A program made the translations under genes and the position numbers. The notes beneath the pieces were generated by a model that worked only from the letters and a program-made list of their open reading frames with translations, did not search any database and was not told the origin of the DNA. Positions 8,898-15,138 of a stretch of DNA of 39,479 nucleotides are shown in pieces (the first letter of the stretch is position 1; every line of letters starts with the position of its first letter). The stretch spans positions 1 through 39,479 of the forward strand of contig JAHBVI010000060.1 of NCBI GenBank assembly GCA_019637635.1, in the 5' to 3' direction. This DNA comes from Anaerolineae bacterium. GTDB lineage: Bacteria > Chloroflexota > Anaerolineae > Promineifilales > Promineifilaceae.

Positions 8898-10166
8898 TCA
8901 ATGCGCGTGTGCATGTTCCAATTCAGGCGTCGGTTCGGCCACAACGACGGGTTCTAACGCCCGGCGCTGCCGCTGAATGCGGCGGCGCAAAATTTCAATG
9001 GTTACGGCCGCAATCAGCAAATTGCTGGCCAGGTGTATCAGCGCCCGCCCCCACTCCGTAATATCCGGGAACCAGACAAAGATCAGTTTGTCCAGCACTG
9101 CCACCGTAAACAACAGCACCAGGGACAGCGGCACCATAAACTTCCAGTTGAAGTTCAGTAGTTGGTCAATGCGGAACCGGGGCAGCGTACCCCGCAGCCA
9201 CATGAAGATGAAGAAGATAATGGCCGACTTGATAAAGAGCGCGGCCGCGCCAATCAAATTACCCACAAAAAAGGGATAGCCCAATACTGTTGTGGTCAAA
9301 TCTTCCAGGCCAAAGAAGCGGTATCCGCCCAAAAAGGCGGTGGAGAACAGGGCGCACATAAACATAATGGCGATGTATTCCCCGGCCATAAACAGGCCAA
9401 AGTACATGCCCGTATACTCCGTATGAAAACCGGCCACAATTTCCGATTCCGCTTCCAGCAGGTCAAAAGGAGAGCGCCCTGTTTCCGCCAGGGAAGAAAC
9501 AAAAAAGATAAGCGCGGCCACCGGCACAAACACAATAAAGGGAATGTTTTGCGCTTCTACCAGCCCAATCGTTGACATGCTGCGCGCCAGCAAGATAGGT
9601 ACCAGGATAGAGAGGATCATGGGCACTTCGTAGCTTACCAATTGGGCCACGGAACGAAACGCCCCCAACAACGCATACTTATTATTAGACCCCCAACCGG
9701 CCAGCAAAATCGCCACCACGGAAACGGAACTAATGGCTAAGACATAAAAGACGGCCACGTTCAAATCCACGCCAATGACGGCTGGGGCCAGCGGCAGCAC
9801 GGCAAACAGCAAAACCGAGGTCATCACCGCCAACACAGGCGCAGACAAATACGCCCAACGGTCAGCGCCGGCGGGAATAATGACCTCTTTGGTCATCATT
9901 TTGACCACATCGGCCACCATTTGCAGCACCCCATACCGGCCACCTACCCGGTTAGGGCCAATGCGGTCTTGCATCCGCGCCAGCACTTTGCGCTCAGTCC
10001 AACCTACCACAAAAACCATCAGCAGTGGCACAGTAGCTAGTGTCAGCACAATCACGATATTGACAATTAACAGAGCCGTCGGTTGCTCGGCGAATTGCTC
10101 ACGCAAATAGGCCAATATGGTCAAATCTAATGCTCTTACCAACAGTTCAATCGGGTCAATTTGCAT
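8898..10166 (-). CDS. nuoH: NADH-quinone oxidoreductase subunit H
   Basis: NuoH joins the peripheral arm to the membrane arm and lines the quinone site. The protein has 422 residues and contains the family motifs WTERKVLARMQDRIGPNRVG, AETGRSPFDLLEAESEIVAGFHTEY and the LRGTLPRFR loop. The C-terminus ends in a His/Ala run (HAHAH), an unusual but small extension. The Shine-Dalgarno GGAG lies about 10 nt before the ATG. In the usual order it would follow nuoG or nuoD; here the next gene upstream is nuoA. Confidence 0.97.
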   Translation of the reverse strand: MQIDPIELLVRALDLTILAYLREQFAEQPTALLIVNIVIVLTLATVPLLMVFVVGWTERKVLARMQDRIGPNRVGGRYGVLQMVADVVKMMTKEVIIPAGADRWAYLSAPVLAVMTSVLLFAVLPLAPAVIGVDLNVAVFYVLAISSVSVVAILLAGWGSNNKYALLGAFRSVAQLVSYEVPMILSILVPILLARSMSTIGLVEAQNIPFIVFVPVAALIFFVSSLAETGRSPFDLLEAESEIVAGFHTEYTGMYFGLFMAGEYIAIMFMCALFSTAFLGGYRFFGLEDLTTTVLGYPFFVGNLIGAAALFIKSAIIFFIFMWLRGTLPRFRIDQLLNFNWKFMVPLSLVLLFTVAVLDKLIFVWFPDITEWGRALIHLASNLLIAAVTIEILRRRIQRQRRALEPVVVAEPTPELEHAHAH

Positions 10167-10202
10167 GACTTCACTCCAAAAGTTTACTACCAGTACACAG
10201 CT

Positions 10203-10240
10203 AAAAAGAAACCGGGCTTTTGCTAGAAAAACCCGGTTTC
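10203..10240 (-). terminator. Terminator-like hairpin between nuoA and nuoH
   Basis: A perfect 9-bp stem (10208-10216 and 10232-10240, GAAACCGGG paired with CCCGGTTTC) is followed on the minus strand by TTTTT (10203-10207). This is a standard intrinsic-terminator shape and lies just downstream of the nuoA stop. It could end a short nuoA transcript or act as partial attenuation before nuoH. Confidence 0.6.
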
Positions 10241-10255
10241 GGCACTATGCGATTC

Positions 10256-10612
10256 TTAAACCCACTCCAGGACGCCGCGGCCCCAGGCATAAGCCAGACC
10301 GTCGGCAAGTAACAGGATGAACAAAACGGCCGCGCCAATGGCAAACAAGGGAAGTTGGCCATAGGCAGCCGCTACTGGAAAGAGAAAAACGGCCTCGATG
10401 TCAAAAATAACAAAGACCAGGGCGTAAATGTAATACTGGACTTTGAACTGCACCCAGGCGTCGCCTACTGTTTCAACACCACATTCGTAGGTTTGCTGCT
10501 TGATGAAATTGGGTTTTCGGGGGCCAAGCAGGTAATTGATGAGCATGGGAACCGCCGCCAGAATAGGCGACAAGACCACAAATAGCAAGATAAAATACCA
10601 GTCGTTTTGCAC
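10256..10612 (-). CDS. nuoA: NADH-quinone oxidoreductase subunit A
   Basis: This small membrane subunit of complex I has 118 residues and three helices. The YECGVE motif with the conserved Cys and the FVIFDIEAVFLFPVA segment identify NuoA (NdhC). The start codon is GTG at 10612, with AAGGA about 8 nt upstream. In most bacteria nuoA leads nuoBCD; here it is followed by a terminator-like hairpin and then nuoH, so the quinone-module genes must be elsewhere if the complex is complete. Confidence 0.96.
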   Translation of the reverse strand: MQNDWYFILLFVVLSPILAAVPMLINYLLGPRKPNFIKQQTYECGVETVGDAWVQFKVQYYIYALVFVIFDIEAVFLFPVAAAYGQLPLFAIGAAVLFILLLADGLAYAWGRGVLEWV

Positions 10613-10640
10613 GGGGGGTTCCTTCTACTCCTTTCCTTAG

Positions 10641-10670
10641 AGATTGATTCAAAAGAGATTGATTCAAAGA
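10641..10670. repeat. Tandem 15-bp direct repeat in the nuoA leader
   Basis: Two exact copies of AGAGATTGATTCAAA lie end to end (10641-10655 and 10656-10670). They fall between the predicted nuoA promoter and the nuoA GTG, so they would be in the 5' leader. They may be a protein-binding site or a simple duplication. Confidence 0.85.
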
Positions 10671-10706
10671 ACTGATTTGTGAATTTTATCCCATTTACCA
10701 CGCACA

Positions 10707-10735
10707 GTTATAACACATGCCCTGAACATGGGCAA
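10707..10735 (-). promoter_or_regulatory. Predicted sigma70-type promoter for nuoA
   Basis: On the minus strand, TTGCCC (10730-10735) and TATAAC (10707-10712) are 17 nt apart. The expected start near 10,700 gives a leader of about 88 nt containing the tandem 15-bp repeat. Confidence 0.5.
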
Positions 10736-10773
10736 AGGAAATGTGGTCAGACCATATCCTCTCTTATTGACTT

Positions 10774-10811
10774 TGCCAGAGATTATGAATCTTTGCCTCT
10801 GGCAGTATAAT
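10774..10811 (+). promoter_or_regulatory. Predicted promoter and inverted repeat before ykgJ-like gene
   Basis: A consensus TATAAT (10806-10811) ends 8 nt before the ATG at 10820, with no Shine-Dalgarno sequence, which fits a leaderless transcript. The -35 region is weak. An inverted repeat of TGCCAGAG (10774-10781) and CTCTGGCA (10797-10804) spans the -35 to -10 region and could be an operator. Confidence 0.5.
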
Positions 10812-10819
10812 TCCCCAAT

Positions 10820-11074
10820 ATGGAATGTCGCATTGGTTGTGGGGCTTGTTGTATTGCCCCTTCTATCTCTTCCCCCATCCCCGGTATGCCGCATGGCAAA
10901 CCGGCAGGTGTGCGCTGTGTGCAGTTGACGGCCGATAACCGCTGCGCCATCTTCGGCCACCCCGACCGGCCCGCTGTTTGCAACCGGCTGCAAGCCAATA
11001 AGGAGATGTGCGGGGACACGGCCGTAGACGCCCTGCTCTATCTGGCGGAATTGGAAGTGGCCACACGGCCGTAG
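10820..11074 (+). CDS. YkgJ-family cysteine-cluster protein
   Basis: This short protein of 84 residues begins MECRIGCGACC and continues with the family pattern PGMPHGKPAGVRC, CAIFGHPDRPAVC and a final Cys, giving the CxxxCxxCC...C...C...C set of the YkgJ zinc/iron-chelating family. The start is supported by the family N-terminus and by the TATAAT just upstream. Function is not established for the family beyond metal binding. It is divergent from nuoA and convergent with the crotonase gene. Its last codons and stop use an ACGGCCGT site. Confidence 0.85.
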   Translation: MECRIGCGACCIAPSISSPIPGMPHGKPAGVRCVQLTADNRCAIFGHPDRPAVCNRLQANKEMCGDTAVDALLYLAELEVATRP

Positions 11075-11080
11075 AAAGCA

Positions 11081-11908
11081 TTACCCATCCCTCTCCCGCA
11101 CAGCCTGCTTAAAACCCACCGCTTCCGCCCGTGCTTTGAAGGCCACCCCTTCTGGCGAATGGCGGGCCATGCCGTCAAAGAGCGTGGCCAGCAGTTGCGT
11201 ACTTTCCAGCCCCATGTTGGCGTAGGCCTGGTTCACCAGCAGTTTGTGCATCATCAGTTGGTTCTTGGGCACAGCCGCCATGCGCTGCGCCAGTTCTCCG
11301 ACCCGCGCCTCCAGTTGGTCGCCGGGAACTGCTTCGCTCACCAGCCCTATGGCGGCAGCGGTACGGCCGTCAATCAAATCCCCCGTCAGCAGCAGCCGTT
11401 TGGCCCGTTCCGCTCCCACCCGGTAAACCCACATCGCCGTCGTCGGACAGCCCCACACCCGCGCCGGAGGGTAGCCAATCTGCGCTTCCTCGGCCATGAC
11501 GATCAGGTCACAGCATAGGGCAATATCGCTGCCGCCGGCGACGGCGAAGCCCTGTACCTGGCAGATGACCGGTTTGAGGCTGCGCCATAGACTCATAAAA
11601 CAGGCGGTGTTTTCACCCATCAACTGGTAATCCACCAGCGGATCCCAGGGCATTTCCTGGCTGCCGGGCGCCGGGCGCGGCCGTTCGGCAAAAATCTCCA
11701 GGTCATAGCCGCTGCAAAAGGCCCGCCCCGCCCCGCTTAACACGATCACATGCACGGCGTCATCCTGGTTGGCCCGCTGCACGGCCGTGCGCAACTCCTG
11801 TGGCATCGTTTCATTGATGGCGTTGAGCTTTTCGGGCCGGTTCAGGGTGATGCGGGCGATACGGCCGTTGCGCTCATACAAAACCACTGCATTCTCCTCT
11901 GTCATCAT
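11081..11908 (-). CDS. Enoyl-CoA hydratase/isomerase (crotonase) family protein
   Basis: The 275-residue protein has the crotonase fold signature: the N-terminal ITLNRPEKLNAIN, an oxyanion-hole segment GAGRAFCSGYDL (residues 59-70) and a second one GFAVAGGSDIAL (residues 120-131). The two catalytic Glu positions of classical hydratases (Glu144 and Glu164 in the rat enzyme) correspond to Asp128 and Pro148 here, so a standard enoyl-CoA hydratase reaction is doubtful; an isomerase, thioesterase or other CoA-ester reaction is possible. A GGAGG precedes two adjacent ATG codons (11908 and 11905); either could be used. It is divergent from the CrtC-like gene. Confidence 0.88.
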   Translation of the reverse strand: MMTEENAVVLYERNGRIARITLNRPEKLNAINETMPQELRTAVQRANQDDAVHVIVLSGAGRAFCSGYDLEIFAERPRPAPGSQEMPWDPLVDYQLMGENTACFMSLWRSLKPVICQVQGFAVAGGSDIALCCDLIVMAEEAQIGYPPARVWGCPTTAMWVYRVGAERAKRLLLTGDLIDGRTAAAIGLVSEAVPGDQLEARVGELAQRMAAVPKNQLMMHKLLVNQAYANMGLESTQLLATLFDGMARHSPEGVAFKARAEAVGFKQAVRERDG

Positions 11909-12040
11909 CTATACCTCCATCGTTTGTCGTTAATCGTTATCGGCCCCTGAAGCTACTTTATCCCCACTCCAACTCAAATTCCAAAAACAGCAGCGAGCAG
12001 CCACTATTCCTGGTGATGATAATTGCTTCCTGTGTGCCGG

Positions 12041-12068
12041 TTGACGCCAGAGAAAATAGGGCTACTCT
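12041..12068 (+). promoter_or_regulatory. Predicted promoter for the CrtC-like gene
   Basis: TTGACG (12041-12046) and TACTCT (12063-12068) are 16 nt apart. The -10 box ends 9 nt before the ATG at 12078 and no Shine-Dalgarno sequence is present, so the mRNA is probably leaderless or nearly so. Confidence 0.5.
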
Positions 12069-12077
12069 CCACAATAT

Positions 12078-13253
12078 ATGAAACGACACCTTGTATCTCT
12101 GGTGGTGATCCTGGTAATAGCTGCCGGTTTGTGGTGGCAGCGGCAGCGAGAGGCAGGGGCGGCGACGGCCGTATCCGCCAGCGTCACCAGCTACCTTTCC
12201 GGCGAGGCGGACGCCGGTTTTGCCCGCGCCACCGAACCGGGGATCATCCAATTCCCGCAAGACCTGGGCGCGCACGACGCCTACCAGACGGAGTGGTGGT
12301 ACTACACGGGTAATTTGCAGGCGGCGGACGGCCGTCCAGGGGACGGCCGTGAATTTGGCTACCAGTTCACCATTTTTCGGCGAGCAGTGGCCGCTCACAA
12401 CCAACCTCCCATCTCCCATCTCCCATCTCCTCCCTCCAACTGGCGCACCAACCAGGTCTACTTCGCCCACTTTACGGTCAGCGACATCACCGGCGGGCAG
12501 TTTTACCAGCAGGAGAAGTTCAGCCGGGGCAGCGCCGGGTTGGCCGGGGCACAGGCGGAACCGTACCGGGTGTGGATTGAAGATTGGTCAGCCACGGAGA
12601 TTGAGCCGGGTGTGGTGCAACTGGCAGCGCACGGCGACGCGGTCGCCATTGAACTGCAACTGCGCCAGGCAGTGCCGCCCATTTTGCATGGCCTCGCCGG
12701 TCTAAGCCAGAAAGGCCCGGAACCGGGCAACGCCAGCTATTACTATTCCCTGGTACAACAGCCCACCACCGGCACGGTGCAAATTGGCGATGAGACGTTC
12801 ATCGTCAGCGGCGTAAGCTGGAAAGACCACGAATACGGCACCAGCGCCCTGACGCGGGACGCGGTGGGTTGGGATTGGTTTGCGGCGCAATGGGACAATG
12901 GCGCGGCGCTGATGGTGGGGCAGATTCGGGAGGCCGACGGCCGTGCCAGCCCCTACTCTATTGGTACCTGGGTGGCGGTGGACGGGCAAACCACCATCCT
13001 CAGCGCCGCCGACATCGAACTGACTGTTACCGATAGCTGGCGCAGCCCGGCCACCGGCATTACTTACCCTGCCGGGTGGCAGTTGGCGATACCGAAAGTG
13101 GGATTGGCGGTCACGGCCGTGCCCCTCATGCCCAATCAGGAACTCACCCTCAACACCACCTACTGGGAAGGGGCGGTGTCGTATACCGGTACCCTGGCCG
13201 GTGAAGCCATTTCCGGACGGGGTTACGTGGAATTGACGGGGTATGGTCAGTAG
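12078..13253 (+). CDS. CrtC/AttH-like lipocalin-family protein
   Basis: The 391-residue protein has an N-terminal membrane anchor or signal (residues 4-20). The signature HDAYQTEWWYYTGNL (about residues 64-79) is shared by the AttH and carotenoid 1,2-hydratase (CrtC) lipocalin-like family, followed by a VSWKDHEYGTS segment typical of the second barrel. Most members outside carotenoid pathways are extracytoplasmic and of unknown function, and no carotenoid genes lie nearby, so I do not assign CrtC activity. A linker near residue 115 (HNQPPISHLPSPP) is encoded by tandem CTCCCAT heptamers, apparently an in-frame repeat insertion. Confidence 0.8.
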   Translation: MKRHLVSLVVILVIAAGLWWQRQREAGAATAVSASVTSYLSGEADAGFARATEPGIIQFPQDLGAHDAYQTEWWYYTGNLQAADGRPGDGREFGYQFTIFRRAVAAHNQPPISHLPSPPSNWRTNQVYFAHFTVSDITGGQFYQQEKFSRGSAGLAGAQAEPYRVWIEDWSATEIEPGVVQLAAHGDAVAIELQLRQAVPPILHGLAGLSQKGPEPGNASYYYSLVQQPTTGTVQIGDETFIVSGVSWKDHEYGTSALTRDAVGWDWFAAQWDNGAALMVGQIREADGRASPYSIGTWVAVDGQTTILSAADIELTVTDSWRSPATGITYPAGWQLAIPKVGLAVTAVPLMPNQELTLNTTYWEGAVSYTGTLAGEAISGRGYVELTGYGQ

Positions 13254-13257
13254 GGGC

Positions 13258-13293
13258 GTAACCCGTGAGGCGTGACCCGTGAGGCGTGACCGG
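13258..13293. repeat. CGTRACC/CGTGAGG heptamer array
   Basis: Five consecutive 7-bp units (CGTAACC, CGTGAGG, CGTGACC, CGTGAGG, CGTGACC) begin just after the stop of the CrtC-like gene. No complementary half follows. The array seems to cut off the GNAT remnant on the other strand. Confidence 0.75.
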
Positions 13294-13299
13294 AAAGAC

Positions 13300-13445
13300 C
13301 TCTGGGTATTGGCGTATCGCGGGACAACTACGCCGCTGCCAAACCGACGCCTGCCCATCAATCTCAGATTCAGTCTTCCCCAAAAAACCATCTCCCAAAC
13401 CCACTCCCGGTCATTTTCTGTAATAGGGTGAATGTCAATTGGCAT
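13300..13445 (-). pseudogene. Truncated GNAT acetyltransferase remnant
   Basis: A strong Shine-Dalgarno AGGAGG lies about 8 nt before ATG 13445, and the first residues MPIDIHPITENDREWV match the usual N-terminus of GNAT N-acetyltransferases. A short stretch with RFGSGVVV follows, then similarity stops at the heptamer array. The open frame continues by chance antisense to the CrtC-like gene. No acetyl-CoA motif is present, so this is a broken gene start. Family assignment rests on the N-terminus only. Confidence 0.45.
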
Positions 13446-13479
13446 TTTCTCTACCTCCTGCTTGGTGTTACACTTGGGC

Positions 13480-13512
13480 AGATTGGTTCAATCTCCAAGA
13501 TTGAACCAATCT
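13480..13512. repeat. Perfect 15-bp inverted repeat before recO
   Basis: Arms AGATTGGTTCAATCT (13480-13494) and its exact reverse complement (13498-13512) are separated by 3 nt. The second arm ends 7 nt before the recO ATG. It could be an operator or a hairpin in the leader; no Shine-Dalgarno sequence is visible between it and the ATG. Confidence 0.85.
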
Positions 13513-13519
13513 TTAACCC

Positions 13520-14287
13520 ATGACCAGAGAAAGAACTTTCCGCAGTGAAGCCATTGTATTGAGGCGCTCCGATTTTGGCGAAGCCGACCGTCTGCTGACG
13601 CTCTTCAGCCGGGAACAGGGCAAGCTCAAAGCCATTGCCAAAGGGGCGCGCAAACCACAAAGCCGCAAAACCGGGCACGTGGAACTGTTCATGCGCAGCA
13701 ATTTCCTCTTTGCCAAAGGGCATGACCTGGACATCATCACCCAGGCGGAAATGGTGGAGGCGTATGCGGCGCTGCGGGCCGATCTGGTGCGCACCACCTA
13801 CGCTTCGTATGTGGTGGAACTGCTGGATCGCTTCACAGTGGAGCATGACAAACACCTGGGCCTGTACCAGCTTTTGGCCGACGCCCTGGGCTGGTTTGCC
13901 GCCGATGAAGAGATGCTGCTGCCCGCCCGCTATTACGAACTGCGGCTGCTGTCATTAACCGGCTTTCAACCGCAGTTGTTTACCTGTGTCTCTTGCGGTG
14001 AGGCCATCACCGAGCAAGATCAATTTTTCAGCGCGGAGTTGGGTGGCGTGTTGTGCCCCAACTGCCAGGTGGCCGACCGGCGGGCGCAGCCGATCACGGC
14101 CGTGGCCCTGAAAGTGCTGCGTTTTTTGCAGACACGGCCGTATGACGCCGTCAAACAACTCCACCTGCGCCGCCCCGTGCATACTGAACTGGAACACATC
14201 ATGCACACCTACCTCACCCATATCCTGGAGCGCAACCTGAAATCGGTGGACTTTCTGCACCGTCTGCGCCAGGAAGCCAGGCCGTGA
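13520..14287 (+). CDS. recO: DNA repair protein RecO
   Basis: RecO promotes RecA loading onto SSB-covered DNA in the RecFOR pathway. The protein has 255 residues, the normal size. It starts with the OB-fold segment RSEAIVLRRSDFGEADRLLTLF, has the GARKPQSR basic region, and carries a zinc-finger-like Cys set CVSCGEAI and CPNC (about residues 155-185) typical of many RecO proteins. The stop codon is the TGA of the first CGTGATG heptamer of the following array. Confidence 0.95.
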   Translation: MTRERTFRSEAIVLRRSDFGEADRLLTLFSREQGKLKAIAKGARKPQSRKTGHVELFMRSNFLFAKGHDLDIITQAEMVEAYAALRADLVRTTYASYVVELLDRFTVEHDKHLGLYQLLADALGWFAADEEMLLPARYYELRLLSLTGFQPQLFTCVSCGEAITEQDQFFSAELGGVLCPNCQVADRRAQPITAVALKVLRFLQTRPYDAVKQLHLRRPVHTELEHIMHTYLTHILERNLKSVDFLHRLRQEARP

Positions 14288-14338
14288 TGCGTGATGCGTG
14301 AACCGTATTGCGTGAAATCGTTCGGGGCACGCATCACG
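14285..14338. repeat. CGTGATG heptamer array with inverted half, after recO
   Basis: Units CGTGATG, CGTGATG and CGTGAAC begin inside the recO stop codon. An 11-bp arm CGTGATGCGTG (14290-14300) pairs with CACGCATCACG (14328-14338). Confidence 0.8.
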
Positions 14339-14404
14339 TTTCACATCGGCCTTACAAAAGCCCATGAACAAAAAACCAAATTCATTTCCAGGGTGTTTTG
14401 CTGA

Positions 14405-14475
14405 CTGCGGGACCAGGATTCGAACCTGGACTAGACGGTTCAGAGCCGCCGGTTCTGCCGTTAAACTATCCCGCA
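14405..14475 (-). tRNA. tRNA-Gln (anticodon CUG)
   Basis: Read on the minus strand, the gene starts TGCGGGA and ends TCCCGCA plus discriminator G. The anticodon stem GGCGG pairs with CCGTC around loop CTCTGAA, giving anticodon CUG for CAG codons. The T arm reads CCAGGTTCGAATCCTGG. The weak U1-A72 pair and G73 are glutamine identity features. CCA is not encoded. The gene lies between recO and the antitoxin, with a repeat element on each side. Confidence 0.93.
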
Positions 14476-14639
14476 AAGGGTGGGTCTCCTCAACCGACAG
14501 GCATTTTACCAGACTGCCCCGCCCCCGGCAAACCATGTGGAGCACAATTCTGAATTGGCAGTAGCGGCGGCGCTATTTGCCAGGTTGAACCGTCTCGCCA
14601 GACCTGCCCCGCCACCCCTCCGTCCCCCCGGATGCGTAG

Positions 14640-14697
14640 TGCCAGGCACACCGTTAAAGGCCCAGAATTACCAGATAGCTAAACGGTGTGCCTGGCA
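14640..14697. repeat. Perfect 16-bp inverted repeat downstream of the antitoxin gene
   Basis: Arms TGCCAGGCACACCGTT (14640-14655) and its exact reverse complement (14682-14697) flank a 26-nt loop. It lies 3' of the antitoxin gene and 5' of the tRNA on the minus strand and has no T-tract. It may stabilise a 3' end or be a mobile palindrome. The rest of 14476-14639 shows no gene. Confidence 0.82.
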
Positions 14698-14706
14698 TTG
14701 CTTGTG

Positions 14707-14979
14707 CTACACCACCTGTAGCTTCTCGGCTACCCACAAATTGATAAGGGTTTCAATGGATACGCCTTCTTGCCGGGCCTGTTCCGCGACTTTGTTAGCC
14801 AGATTTGAAGCCAGAGGTACCCATTGGCGACGGGGGGCGTGTACTTCAATTTCCACTTCATGTGTCTCGTCCCAATAGTCGGTCAGACTGTGCGTGTCCC
14901 AAAATTCGGCAGCCTCTTCAAGATTATTGAATTCCTCAGGTAATGGGTCTAATGGGTCTTTATTTTTTTGCCTTTCCAT
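14707..14979 (-). CDS. CopG/BrnA-type antitoxin (orphan)
   Basis: The 90-residue protein has the pattern LPEEFNNLEEAAEFWDTHSLTDYWDE near its N-terminus and a C-terminal ribbon-helix-helix-like segment (PLASNLANKVAEQARQEGVSIETLINLWVAEKL). This matches the CopG-antitoxin family of type II toxin-antitoxin systems, usually paired with a BrnT-like or related toxin encoded just upstream. No complete toxin gene is present; a possible toxin tail overlaps the start codon. DNA binding and autoregulation are expected from the family. Confidence 0.8.
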   Translation of the reverse strand: MERQKNKDPLDPLPEEFNNLEEAAEFWDTHSLTDYWDETHEVEIEVHAPRRQWVPLASNLANKVAEQARQEGVSIETLINLWVAEKLQVV

Positions 14980-15004
14980 ATCGCTTGCGTTCCGCTTTTG
15001 TCAT
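14960..15004 (-). pseudogene. Possible remnant of a cognate toxin C-terminus
   Basis: In another frame, 14 codons reading MTKAERKRYGKAKK end in TAA 20 nt inside the antitoxin gene. Toxins of the BrnT type often end with a similar ATKAERRRY-like sequence and overlap the antitoxin start in just this way. Upstream of this point the frame has no toxin-like sequence, so the toxin seems to have been replaced by unrelated DNA. The match is short and may be chance. Confidence 0.3.
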
Positions 15005-15096
15005 ACATACCGGGTAGAAAGGTGGCCGAGACAGGCGGGGATGAATTTGTACGTTTCCGGCAAGGCCTATGCCTCCTGTCCCGCCCCTACAACACC

Positions 15097-15138
15097 GATT
15101 ACCAGTTACCGATAACCGATAACCGATTACCATTAACC
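15097..15138. repeat. GATTACC/GATAACC heptamer array
   Basis: Six consecutive 7-bp units (GATTACC, AGTTACC, GATAACC, GATAACC, GATTACC, ATTAACC) fill the 3' side of the S41 protease gene. The last unit contains the TAA stop of that gene read on the minus strand. Confidence 0.85.

Noticed and set aside
10767..10811. TTGACT and TATAAT as a promoter pair for the ykgJ-like gene
   Set aside because: The spacing is 33 nt, far beyond the usual 16-18; only the TATAAT is retained as a -10 candidate.
12702..13445. Long minus-strand open frame antisense to the CrtC-like gene
   Set aside because: Only its first codons resemble a GNAT protein; the rest is the shadow of a well-supported plus-strand gene.
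15097..15138. Heptamer arrays as possible CRISPR repeats
   Set aside because: Units are 7 bp, contiguous and without unique spacers, so they are not CRISPR; no cas genes are present.
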